NCBI GenBank assembly: GCA_018266105.1
Contig: JAFEBA010000080.1
Location: 1-55,510, forward strand
DNA from: a bacterium
GTDB taxonomy: Bacteria; Vulcanimicrobiota; Xenobia; Xenobiales; JADMJV01
Reading direction: 5' to 3'
DNA length: 55,510 nucleotides
In this document: in pieces, positions 41,262 to 48,521 of the stretch
How positions within the stretch are numbered: position 1 is the stretch's first letter
Layout of the letters: each line of letters opens with the position of its first letter
Notes under the pieces: generated by a model
Seen by the model: only the letters and a program-made list of their open reading frames with translations
Database searches by the model: none
Told to the model about the DNA's origin: nothing
Made by a program: the position numbers and the translations under genes

Positions 41262-42053
41262 CTAGAGCCGGAGCTGGTTGGAAAATTCGGCGAAGGCTCG
41301 GCGCGCGGCCTCCAGAGGAGTCAGCTCAGAATGGTCTTCCTGAGCATAGAGAATCTTGGAGGAGACGTTGACGCGGTGCAGCGCCAGTTCGGTGCGACGC
41401 AATTCCTGCAGTACCTGGTCGGCCTGGCCGCCCTGGCTGCCCACGCCTGGAATGAGCAGGGGGCAGTTGGGGGCCAGGTGCTGACAGGTGAAGGCCAGGT
41501 CCTGCGGGCCGGTGGCGCCGACCACCATGCCCGCTCCCGGGAACCACTGAGGCAGGTCGAGCAGCAGCTTCTGCCATAACTCCCGACCTTCCACGCTGGA
41601 TTTCTGCAGATCTGCGTGCCCCGGGTTGGAGGTGCGCACCAGGGCGTAGAAGCCGTGTCGGGGTGCGTAATCTGCAAAGGGCTGGATGGAGTCGCGACCC
41701 ATCCAGGGATTGACGGTACAGGCATCCACTTCCAGTCGCTCAAAAGCGCTGCGGGCGTAGGCTTTGCTGGAGGGACCAATATCGCCGCGCTTGACGTCCA
41801 GAATGATCGGAATTTTCCCGCGCCAGCGGCCGCACAGCCGCTCCAACCAGGCCCAACCCTCGCAACCGTAGACTTCGAAGTAGGCGGCATTGGGCTTGAT
41901 GGCGGCGGGCTGGACGCTCTCCAGCAACTGATTGACATACTCTTCCCAGCCGGCCAGAGTCAGCGGCAGCCGGTCCAGGTCGGGATCGATACCCAGGCAC
42001 AGGATGTGACCGGCTTTTTTGGCCGAATTTCGCAGCAGCTCTTGATAACTCAA
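41262..42053 (-). CDS. pyrF: Orotidine 5'-phosphate decarboxylase (subfamily 2)
   Basis: Catalyses the last step of UMP synthesis. The 263-residue protein has the substrate-binding Asp in LCLGIDPDLDRLPL, the Lys-Asp catalytic array in IPIILDVKRGDIG (about residues 84-96), and KPNAAYFE. The larger size and DVKRGDIG context fit the second OMP-decarboxylase subfamily. The TTG start overlaps the stop of pyrE (TTGA), the last of six genes in the order B-I-C-D-E-F. Confidence 0.95.
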   Translation of the reverse strand: MSYQELLRNSAKKAGHILCLGIDPDLDRLPLTLAGWEEYVNQLLESVQPAAIKPNAAYFEVYGCEGWAWLERLCGRWRGKIPIILDVKRGDIGPSSKAYARSAFERLEVDACTVNPWMGRDSIQPFADYAPRHGFYALVRTSNPGHADLQKSSVEGRELWQKLLLDLPQWFPGAGMVVGATGPQDLAFTCQHLAPNCPLLIPGVGSQGGQADQVLQELRRTELALHRVNVSSKILYAQEDHSELTPLEAARRAFAEFSNQLRL

Positions 42054-42661
42054 TTGGGCACCTCCAGTCCGCGCTCGCGCGCTCTCTGCAAGAGGTCTTC
42101 CAGTTTGATCAGGCTGTGCACCGGCACCTTCTGTTCACGCGCGAAGGCCTCGGCCCAGGTTTCGCCCCGGGCAGTTCGGCCCTGTCGGTCCACTCCCACC
42201 AGCACGCCGCTCCAGTGCAGCTTCAGGCCCTGGGCCCGGGCGTATTCGGCTACCTGCTGCATAGCCTCCACCTTGGTTTCGGAGGTGGTGATGACATCGT
42301 CGATGAGGACCAGATGGTCGCCATCGCGAGGTTTCTGGCCCAGCAGGGTGCTGATTTCGCCGTGGGTTTTGGCTTCTTTGCGAAAGCTGAAGTAGCCCAG
42401 GTCGCCCCCAATGGCTTGAGCCAGCGACACGGCCAGGGGGATACCCTTATAGGCCGGTCCGAAAATCAGGGTGGGTGGGGGAGTCAGTTCTTGCAGGCCG
42501 CGCGCGAAAAACTCACCCAGCCGGGCCAGCTGGCGCCCCTGGCAGAGGTCTCCAAAGTTCAGGAAGAATGAGGACTTCTGGCCACTCTTCAGGGTGAAAT
42601 CGCCCACCTGAAAGACTCCTTCATCCAGCAGAAAGTCAGCAAATTCGGGGTTTTTGATCAT
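42050..42661 (-). CDS. pyrE: Orotate phosphoribosyltransferase
   Basis: Converts orotate and PRPP to orotidine 5'-phosphate. The 203-residue protein carries the PRPP-binding loop as HLVLIDDVITTSETKVEAM (about residues 116-134) and the preceding LIFGPAYKGIPLAVSLA block, with the flexible FRKEAKTHG loop near residues 93-101. Its ATG overlaps the pyrD stop. Length is normal. No separate regulatory element is visible between it and its neighbours. Confidence 0.95.
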   Translation of the reverse strand: MIKNPEFADFLLDEGVFQVGDFTLKSGQKSSFFLNFGDLCQGRQLARLGEFFARGLQELTPPPTLIFGPAYKGIPLAVSLAQAIGGDLGYFSFRKEAKTHGEISTLLGQKPRDGDHLVLIDDVITTSETKVEAMQQVAEYARAQGLKLHWSGVLVGVDRQGRTARGETWAEAFAREQKVPVHSLIKLEDLLQRARERGLEVPN

Positions 42662-43617
42662 GGATTTCCTTTCAGGGCAGCGGCTACGCGCCGGGGTAAG
42701 CCCGGCCCGCTATAGATGAATCCTGTGTAGATCTGGACCAGCTCGGCTCCTACCTGACGGTAACGCCGGGCATCCAGTCCGGTAAAGATTCCACCCACGC
42801 CAATAAGCGGAACGCTCCAATTGATCTGGCGCAGCAGTTCCAGGTTGCGCTCCAGGAGCGGGGCGCCACTCACGCCGCCCAGAGCTTCGACTCCGGCCAG
42901 CTCATGGTCCCGGCGAGCTGTGGTGTTGGAGAAGACGATTCCGGCCAACCCCCAATCTCGAGCTCGTTCGCCAATCTGGCGGTAGGTCTGGAGATCTTCG
43001 TCTGGACTCAGCTTGAGGAAGAGTGGCCGCTGTGGTCGCAATTGGGCCAGTAGTGACTGTAGCGTCTCCACCTGGGATAAACTGCGCAGGCCTTCGGTGT
43101 TGGGACTGCTGATGTTCAGCGAGAAATAATCGCAGCTGTGCCAGAGGCCATCCATGACCTTCTGATAGTCTTTGGCCGCCTGCTCCAGGGGGGTATCGGC
43201 GTTCTTGCCCAGGTTAACACCCACTCGGATGCGCCGAGGGCGAGCTTCTTGCAGACGCGCCTTGATGACCTCCACTCCCTCGTTGTTAAAACCCATGCGA
43301 TTGCGCAGGGCTTTCTGTTGAGGCAGCCGGAAAAGGCGGGGTCGAGGATGGCCGGGCTGAGGCCGAGGCGTAACCGCTCCGATTTCGATGTGACCGAAGC
43401 CAAGTGCCTCGGCGACTCGAATCCATCGAGCGTTTTTGTCGAATCCGGCGGCCAGCCCAACCCGGTTGGGAAAGTCGATTCCAGCCAGAGTGACTGGATC
43501 GTCCACCCGTGGCAGCCTGCGCAGCAGCGGATAGAGCAGATTGGTGGTGCGTACGGCCCACTCGTGAACCGTTTCAGGGTCCACCGAAAAGAGCAGGGGT
43601 CGCAGCAGACGGTACAT
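42658..43617 (-). CDS. pyrD: Dihydroorotate dehydrogenase, class 2 (quinone)
   Basis: Oxidises dihydroorotate to orotate, passing electrons to membrane quinones. The 319-residue protein begins with the class 2 membrane-associating helix (MYRLLRPLLFSVDPETVHEW) and shows VGLAAGFDKNARWI, NRMGFNNEG and the catalytic-Ser block SLNISSPNTEGL near residue 173. FMN-phosphate-binding VGGIFTG closes the fold. This class links pyrimidine synthesis to respiration. The ATG overlaps the pyrC stop by one base; a TTG one codon earlier is less likely. Confidence 0.95.
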   Translation of the reverse strand: MYRLLRPLLFSVDPETVHEWAVRTTNLLYPLLRRLPRVDDPVTLAGIDFPNRVGLAAGFDKNARWIRVAEALGFGHIEIGAVTPRPQPGHPRPRLFRLPQQKALRNRMGFNNEGVEVIKARLQEARPRRIRVGVNLGKNADTPLEQAAKDYQKVMDGLWHSCDYFSLNISSPNTEGLRSLSQVETLQSLLAQLRPQRPLFLKLSPDEDLQTYRQIGERARDWGLAGIVFSNTTARRDHELAGVEALGGVSGAPLLERNLELLRQINWSVPLIGVGGIFTGLDARRYRQVGAELVQIYTGFIYSGPGLPRRVAAALKGNP

Positions 43618-44852
43618 CAAGTGACCTCCTGGCCGCGCCGGAAGAGACGGCCGGAGGCGATCGTGTAGGCCACGCGAGCGGGAAATGTGATGCCTTCAAA
43701 GGGCGACCAGGCGCACTTGGTGTGGCAATCCTCAGCCCGCACGGTCCAGGGTTGGTCGAAGTCGAGCACGGCCAGATGGCCGCGGTAGCCCGGTAGCAAT
43801 CGACCCACTTTGCGTCCAGTGAACAGGCCGGGCAGCTGGCAGGCGTGGCGAGCCAGTTGGCGGGCTGAAAAGCCTTGCTGCAGCAGCCAGCTCCCAAAAG
43901 CACCGTAAGTATCCAGGAGCGGGACTCCAGAAGGGTTGCTGCTGGACTTTTCGGCAACGGTATGGGGCGCGTGGTCGGTGGAAAGGAAATGGATGCGGCC
44001 GGCCAGGAAAGCTTCCAGTAGTTTTCGACGAGAACTGGCGCTGCGAAGCGGAGGATTCATTTTGAGAAAGGTGTTGCGCTCGGCTGTTTTGCGGTTCTCC
44101 CAGTCAAAGTAGAGATGATGTGGGGTGGATTCCCAGACCACTCCTGGCAGCCCGGTGTCGTCCGGCCAGAATTCCAGAGCGGCCGCTTCTAGCTCCGGCA
44201 GGCTGTCGGCCTGAGAGAGATGGGCTACATGCACCCGGAAGCCGTGCTTGCGGCCCAACCGCAGGGCCGTTGAGACGGCCAATTGTTCGGCCTTTTCGGG
44301 ACGGGTGGCTTCGTGAGTGGCTTCCCCCGCAAGCTGCCGCAGCATTTCCGGGTCCTCACAGTGCAGGCTGATGCGACAATCTCGGTAATGTCGGAGGGTT
44401 TCTTCCAAATCCTGGTCATCGTGAAAGAATAGGGAGCCGATGCTTGGGCCCATGAAGGCTTTGTAGTGACGGTGCCCGCTGGGTCTGGTTTCTGGACCCA
44501 GTCCGACATAAAAACCGATATCAATAGGTAGTTCGGATACGGATTGTTCCTTGCCTGCCAGCATGGCTTTGGTTACCGGAGGAACGGGGTTGTTTGGCAT
44601 GTCCAGCATACAGGTCACGCCACCGTTCAGGGCGGCGGCAGTGGCGGTGTGAAAATCCTCTTTGTGCTCATCTCCCTGACGGAGATGGGTGTGTACATCC
44701 ACAAAGCCTGGAAAGACCAGTTGGTTTTCTCCCAGCTTCAGGTCCGGCTTGAGGCCCAGATCGCCAATGCGAGTGATGTAGCCATCCAGGATCTGCAGCT
44801 GGCCCCAGCGCGGACCCCATTCAGCGTCGACCAGGCGGCCTTCGACGATCAT
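43617..44852 (-). CDS. pyrC: Dihydroorotase
   Basis: Closes the pyrimidine ring, turning carbamoyl-aspartate into dihydroorotate. The 411-residue amidohydrolase has the metal motif DVHTHLR (about residues 51-57), the MDMPN-like MLDMPNNPVPPV block, metal-binding His in LHCED and VHVAHLS, and the catalytic Asp in STDHAPHT. The overall length and the DVHTHLR form fit the longer, PyrC/allantoinase-like type rather than the short E. coli type. Its ends overlap pyrI and pyrD by 3-4 nt, as in a tightly coupled operon. Confidence 0.94.
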   Translation of the reverse strand: MIVEGRLVDAEWGPRWGQLQILDGYITRIGDLGLKPDLKLGENQLVFPGFVDVHTHLRQGDEHKEDFHTATAAALNGGVTCMLDMPNNPVPPVTKAMLAGKEQSVSELPIDIGFYVGLGPETRPSGHRHYKAFMGPSIGSLFFHDDQDLEETLRHYRDCRISLHCEDPEMLRQLAGEATHEATRPEKAEQLAVSTALRLGRKHGFRVHVAHLSQADSLPELEAAALEFWPDDTGLPGVVWESTPHHLYFDWENRKTAERNTFLKMNPPLRSASSRRKLLEAFLAGRIHFLSTDHAPHTVAEKSSSNPSGVPLLDTYGAFGSWLLQQGFSARQLARHACQLPGLFTGRKVGRLLPGYRGHLAVLDFDQPWTVRAEDCHTKCAWSPFEGITFPARVAYTIASGRLFRRGQEVT

Positions 44853-45301
44853 AACAGCTCCAATTCGTCGCTGCGAAACTGGACATTGCAGTAGTAGCAG
44901 CGTAATTCCAGTGGATCGCGGGATATCGTGTCAAAACGAGTGGGGACATATTCGTGGCGGGTGATACAGCCGCTGTTGGGACAGCGCACCAGGCCCCGGA
45001 TATGGTCGGGCACGCGCACTTTGTGCTTGGATGTGCGTTCGGAGTTGCGAATCAAGTTGATGGTGGCCTGAGGGGCGACCAGGGCCAACTTGTCCATTTC
45101 TTCCTCGGAGAGTTCGCGGTTCTCCACCTTGACCAGGTCCTTGCGGCCCATATCTTTGGAGTCCAGGCCGATGCCCAGGGTGACCAGATCGTGGCACTGG
45201 CGCAGGCCCAAGAGGTCAAGAACCTTGAGCGAATTCCAGTGAGGGATGTGGTCGATGACGGTGCCGTTCTCGATCCGGTAGACCTTATATTCTCTCATCA
45301 T
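44849..45301 (-). CDS. pyrI: Aspartate carbamoyltransferase regulatory chain
   Basis: The nucleotide-binding, zinc-containing regulatory subunit that makes aspartate carbamoyltransferase sensitive to CTP and ATP. The 150-residue protein opens YKVYRIENGTVIDHIPHWN, the allosteric domain, and ends with a four-Cys zinc site (CPNSGC near residue 112 and CYYC near 139) that contacts the catalytic chain. Its presence predicts feedback control of this pathway by nucleotides at the protein level. Two ATGs in a row begin the gene; either overlaps the pyrB stop. Confidence 0.95.
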   Translation of the reverse strand: MMREYKVYRIENGTVIDHIPHWNSLKVLDLLGLRQCHDLVTLGIGLDSKDMGRKDLVKVENRELSEEEMDKLALVAPQATINLIRNSERTSKHKVRVPDHIRGLVRCPNSGCITRHEYVPTRFDTISRDPLELRCYYCNVQFRSDELELL

Positions 45302-46191
45302 GCTTCCCCTTGGGCTATGAGTAAATAGAGCAGGGCTTTGCGCACGGCCACTCCGCCAGCGGCCTGTTGGAAGTAATAGGCGTGGGGAGTGGCGTCCACA
45401 TCCGGATGGATCTCGTCGACCCTTGGCAGGGGGTGCAAAATCCGCATGTGTGTTCGAGCATTGTGCAGGTGGGAGGCGCTGAGGCGATAGATGCCCCTGA
45501 CTTTTTCGTATTCAGCTTCGTCAGGCAGACGCTCGCGTTGAATGCGCGTGCAGTAAAGGATGTCGACCTGAGGGATGACGTCCTCCAGGCGATGATGAAT
45601 TTGATGGGGACCGTAGCTTTGGGGGAGAGCCAGCGATTCTGGACTGATGCAGTGCAACTGCACTCCTGGATAGAGTGACAGAGCGTCTACCAGGCTGTGC
45701 ACTGTGCGCCCGTATTTCAGGTCGCCCATAATGCCGATGGAAAGATTTTCGATGCGCCCCTGGGTGCTGCGAATGGCGTAGAGGTCCAGCAGGGTCTGAG
45801 TTGGATGCTGATTTTTGCCATCCCCGGCGTTGATAATCGGCACGTCGCTGATATCCGCAGCCCAGCGAGCGGCGCCGTCGCGAGGGTGACGCAGCACAAT
45901 GGCGTCGCAATAGGCGGAGAACATTTTGATGGTATCGTGCAGGCTCTCACCTTTCGCTACCGAGCTGCCTTCGCCACTGGAAAAGCCGGCTTCCGTGCCG
46001 CCCAACTGGTGGACCGCGGTGAGGAAGCTGTTCCGCGTGCGCGTGCTGGCTTCGTAAAATAATAACGCCACCTGTCGATGTTCCAGGTGGCGCCCTCGAT
46101 GGTTCTCGAGTTTTTGAGCCGTGTCCAAAACCTGTTCGATCTCGGCTCGAGTCAAATCGCGAATGGAGACCAGACTGCGATTTTTGAGCAT
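45298..46191 (-). CDS. pyrB: Aspartate carbamoyltransferase catalytic chain
   Basis: Joins carbamoyl phosphate and aspartate, the committed step of pyrimidine synthesis. The 297-residue protein has the carbamoyl-phosphate site FYEASTRTRNSF (about residues 48-59), HPRDGAARWAAD, the HPTQTLLDLYAI block and the aspartate-domain LHPLPRVDEI. I chose the second possible start (ATG) because GGAGG stands 5 nt before it; a GTG two codons earlier would leave no proper spacing. That ribosome binding site lies in a perfect hairpin, which suggests translational control of the whole pyr operon. It is followed by the regulatory chain gene with a 4-nt overlap. Confidence 0.95.
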   Translation of the reverse strand: MLKNRSLVSIRDLTRAEIEQVLDTAQKLENHRGRHLEHRQVALLFYEASTRTRNSFLTAVHQLGGTEAGFSSGEGSSVAKGESLHDTIKMFSAYCDAIVLRHPRDGAARWAADISDVPIINAGDGKNQHPTQTLLDLYAIRSTQGRIENLSIGIMGDLKYGRTVHSLVDALSLYPGVQLHCISPESLALPQSYGPHQIHHRLEDVIPQVDILYCTRIQRERLPDEAEYEKVRGIYRLSASHLHNARTHMRILHPLPRVDEIHPDVDATPHAYYFQQAAGGVAVRKALLYLLIAQGEA

Positions 46192-46194
46192 AGG

Positions 46195-46210
46195 CACCTC
46201 CAGGGAGGTG
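46195..46210 (-). promoter_or_regulatory. Hairpin pairing the pyrB Shine-Dalgarno sequence
   Basis: On the minus strand CACCTCC and GGAGGTG stand 2 nt apart, so the pyrB ribosome binding site is the 3' arm of a perfect stem and its anti-sequence comes just before it. Folding would block initiation unless something opens it. Confidence 0.5.
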
Positions 46211-46259
46211 ACTGTGGGGAGTCCTTGCCAGATTCCTTCCGAAATTCGCCTGGCACATC

Positions 46260-46284
46260 AAGGTTGCCGCGCGGCGGTAACCTT
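46260..46284 (-). promoter_or_regulatory. Hairpin between micropeptide gene and pyrB
   Basis: A 10-bp stem with one mismatch (plus-strand AAGGTTGCCG and CGGTAACCTT, 5-nt loop) beginning at the micropeptide's stop codon. It has no T-run, so it may be a weak terminator, a processing site or part of an attenuator in the pyr leader. Confidence 0.45.
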
Positions 46285-46381
46285 ACTCGTAGTTCTTCTT
46301 GGACTTCTTTTCCTTTTTCAGCTTGGGGTCAGCCTTCGGCTTCTTGACTTCCTTTTTGGCTTTTTGGTCCTTCTGAGCCAT
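46283..46381 (-). CDS. 32-residue lysine-rich micropeptide
   Basis: A 32-codon gene upstream of the pyr operon and in the same direction. A GGAAGGAG ribosome binding site stands about 8 nt before the ATG. The peptide begins MAQKDQKAKKEVKK and ends KKSKKNYE; 14 of 32 residues are Lys, with no Cys or hydrophobic segment. Its composition resembles small basic nucleic-acid- or ribosome-binding peptides, but no family is recognised. It ends 92 nt before the pyrB start and could also act as a leader peptide whose translation influences the hairpins behind it. A chance open frame is unlikely given the ribosome binding site and the strong Lys codon bias. Confidence 0.58.
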   Translation of the reverse strand: MAQKDQKAKKEVKKPKADPKLKKEKKSKKNYE

Positions 46382-46510
46382 CGCAATGCTCCTTCCAGCG
46401 GAACGGTTTGGTTGTGGTGGTTTCCATCACGGGTAGGGATGGCCCTTCCAGGTGAGGAGAATACCCGCTCGCCGGTATGCCCATCCTTGCGCACACAGAA
46501 TGAGCGCCCT

Positions 46511-46539
46511 TTGTGGGACCGACTGGGATTGCCTAAACT
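46511..46539 (+). promoter_or_regulatory. Sigma-70-like promoter for small secreted protein
   Basis: TTGTGG and TAAACT are separated by exactly 17 nt; the ATG follows 27 nt after the -10 hexamer, with a GGAGGT ribosome binding site between. It faces away from the lysine-rich micropeptide gene. Confidence 0.55.
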
Positions 46540-46566
46540 GGACGAAGAACACACCTGGAGGTAGAT

Positions 46567-46875
46567 ATGCAGATACGAGCCTGGATCTTGCCCTTGTGTG
46601 CGGCGGTCACCATCGTGACCAGCCCGGCGGCGACGGCCAAGCCAAAGCACAAGGAACCTTTCTTTCCCAACATTAACGTCAGCACCCAGAACGGAAACTC
46701 TTTCCTGGGAATGCCCCTGAATCAAAGCAATCAGACCTACTCGCTCAACAAGCGGGGCGTTCAGTACAAGACCAATCAGGGTGACTGGTTTAGCCGGAAC
46801 ACCAGCACCATTGGTGTCAAGCGTAACGGTCAGGTCAATATCAACCAGAAGTCCAACAACGGCTGGCCCTTCTAG
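46567..46875 (+). CDS. Small secreted Asn-rich protein
   Basis: A 102-residue exported protein: signal peptide MQIRAWILPLCAAVTIVTSPAATA, then a mature chain rich in Asn, Gln, Ser and Lys with short strand-like repeats (VSTQNGNSFLGM, YSLNKRGVQYKTNQGDWF, STIGVKRNGQVNINQK). It has its own promoter and a strong ribosome binding site. No family is recognised; the polar repeats could suit a surface or extracellular role. A large imperfect hairpin follows the stop. Confidence 0.78.
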   Translation: MQIRAWILPLCAAVTIVTSPAATAKPKHKEPFFPNINVSTQNGNSFLGMPLNQSNQTYSLNKRGVQYKTNQGDWFSRNTSTIGVKRNGQVNINQKSNNGWPF

Positions 46876-46876
46876 A

Positions 46877-46965
46877 GTTCCAAACACCCTGTTCAGGGAA
46901 GCAGGAGACTTTGAGGCGAACCTGTGAGCCGTAAGTCTCCAGCGGACCGAACAGGAGTTGGGAAC
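46877..46965. other. Nested inverted repeat between convergent genes
   Basis: Outer arms GTTCC..CCCTGTTC (46877-46894) and GAACAGG..GGAAC (46949-46965) pair with small interruptions, and inside them GGAGACTT (46904-46911) pairs perfectly with AAGTCTCC (46933-46940). The whole can fold as one long two-part stem on either strand. No T-run follows, so it is not a standard terminator; it may be a two-way terminator, a stable 3' end or a structured RNA. Confidence 0.45.
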
Positions 46966-46989
46966 CAACGGAGGCGAGTCTCAAGCCGG

Positions 46990-47610
46990 TTATAGCCGCT
47001 GCATCTTGTGCAGCATCTTGCGCAACTCGGGCTCGATCCGGTCGGCCATCACCTCATAGCCTTTGTCATTGGGGTGAATGGCGTCGGATTTTAAGTCCGG
47101 CTGGGTGAGAATGTTCCCGAGCGCGTTGGCCACCAGGCCGGTATGGCGCTGGTTGGCGAGGTCGCGGTAGTGACTGGCGGCCTTGTTGCCGAACAAGTTG
47201 CTCTGCACTCCGACCAGCAGCACCGGGGTCTGCTGGGCTTGAACCCGGCTGATTATTTGGTCCAGATTGGCGAAGGTCTCCTCCACGGGGACCTTTTGCA
47301 TGAAATCGTTGCCCCCCAGTTCCACGATGACCAGAGCTGGCTTGAGGTCGAGCACGTCCTTTTGGAGCCGCTCCAGGCCCTGGCGGGTGGTGTCCCCGCT
47401 GATGCCCTTGTTGACCATTTCGATTCCCAGGCGCTTCTGCAGCACGCCTACATAGCCGTGGTTGCTCTCGGCACCATAGCCAAAGGCCAGACTGTCTCCC
47501 AACACCACGATGGGGCCGGACTTGGGAACCAGGTAGTCGATTCGGCGTGGCCAGAACCACCAGGCAACCACCAGTGCCAGCAGCACTGTCAGAGCGGTTT
47601 TGCGTTTCAC
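46990..47610 (-). CDS. SGNH hydrolase, TesA-like esterase
   Basis: A 206-residue arylesterase/lysophospholipase-type SGNH hydrolase. An N-terminal hydrophobic anchor (residues 5-20) suggests export or membrane attachment. The nucleophile block is VVLGDSLAFGYGAE (Ser near residue 39), the Gly block ISGDTTRQGL, the Asn block VELGGNDFMQ, and the catalytic Asp-His pair DAIHPNDKGYEVMA near residue 188. This matches the TesA/arylesterase group closely. The gene converges on the small secreted protein gene and lies 59 nt upstream of nothing else on its strand but the tail-collar gene's 3' end. Confidence 0.9.
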   Translation of the reverse strand: MKRKTALTVLLALVVAWWFWPRRIDYLVPKSGPIVVLGDSLAFGYGAESNHGYVGVLQKRLGIEMVNKGISGDTTRQGLERLQKDVLDLKPALVIVELGGNDFMQKVPVEETFANLDQIISRVQAQQTPVLLVGVQSNLFGNKAASHYRDLANQRHTGLVANALGNILTQPDLKSDAIHPNDKGYEVMADRIEPELRKMLHKMQRL

Positions 47611-47669
47611 AGACTTGGCTTTCGTGGCGGGGGCAAAAAGTCTTTGGCCGGCAGGGGCGGGCTGATAGA

Positions 47670-48419
47670 TCAGGCCGGGTAGAGGCCCTGGACGGCAAAG
47701 ATATAGCTGACGCTGGTGCCGGGCTGGGCGGGCAGAGGCTCAAGCTGAGGCAACTGGAAGCTCGCGTCGGGGCCAACTCCATAGGTGTAGTCGATGATGT
47801 CGAAGAGGAGCGTGTTCTGACTGATTGGGTAGAAGCTTGGATTGGTCAGAACCGCGAAGCCGGCCGGAACAAATGAGCCCGCCCACAAGCGCACTTCCGC
47901 CAGACTGACTTCGACGGGGGCAGAGTCGGAATCAGCAGCCGAAGTCGGGAAGGCACCTGTGATACAAAGAATGTAGAGGGCTCCGGGCTGAGCTTTGAGA
48001 GCCGGTAGTGCGAAGGTCTGCTGTCCGTCCCCTCCATAGCGGTGTCCCAGCACCGAGTAGAGCTCCTGATATTCACTGATGTTGAGCAGCGCACCATCGC
48101 AAACCGCCCAGTTCTGTGGAATTAGCAACTGGCCGGCCCAGAGTCGAATCTCTCCCAGCATGCCCTCCATTGCTCCGGCCAGCGGCCAGGATCCCGAAAC
48201 GCAGAGCATATAGGGCATGCCTTGTGAGGAGAAGGACACGGACTGGAGCGGGGCCAGGTTGGGGAGAAAGATAAATGAGCTCTCTAACTGGCTCGGGAAC
48301 AGGATACTCACCAATTCTTGGTTTGCTGCAACCGGGAGCTGTAGCCCATTGCATTCTTGCCAATTCATGGGAATTTGGGGTCCCGCGAAAAGGCGGATTT
48401 CGCCCAGGGCTCCATTCAT
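47670..48419 (-). CDS. Triple phage tail-collar domain protein
   Basis: A 249-residue protein made of three tail-collar (MdpB-like) repeats of about 80 residues. Each begins with a similar block: LGEIRLFAGPQIPMNWQECNG (1-28 region), LGEIRLWAGQLLIPQNWAVCDG near residue 87, and LAEVRLWAGSFVPAGFA near residue 170; the first two continue with the ALPAL or FLPNL strand. Such repeats occur in phage tail fibres and in bacterial tail-like or surface proteins. No phage genes are near. Stand-alone multi-repeat versions are known in environmental bacteria without clear role. Divergent from glutaminase. Confidence 0.83.
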   Translation of the reverse strand: MNGALGEIRLFAGPQIPMNWQECNGLQLPVAANQELVSILFPSQLESSFIFLPNLAPLQSVSFSSQGMPYMLCVSGSWPLAGAMEGMLGEIRLWAGQLLIPQNWAVCDGALLNISEYQELYSVLGHRYGGDGQQTFALPALKAQPGALYILCITGAFPTSAADSDSAPVEVSLAEVRLWAGSFVPAGFAVLTNPSFYPISQNTLLFDIIDYTYGVGPDASFQLPQLEPLPAQPGTSVSYIFAVQGLYPA

Positions 48420-48521
48420 CGGCTGTTGTTCCTTCCCAACGCTAAGACTCAGTTCCTAGCCTTTCGGCGGAATCAGGGGGGACTTAAGTCAGCAGGGTGG
48501 TATTGGGCCCAAGGGTTTACC

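Noticed and set aside
46318..46968. Long minus-strand open frame of over 200 codons
   Set aside because: It lies opposite the well-supported small secreted protein gene with its own promoter and ribosome binding site, and its translation has no recognisable pattern; it also covers the real micropeptide gene in another frame.
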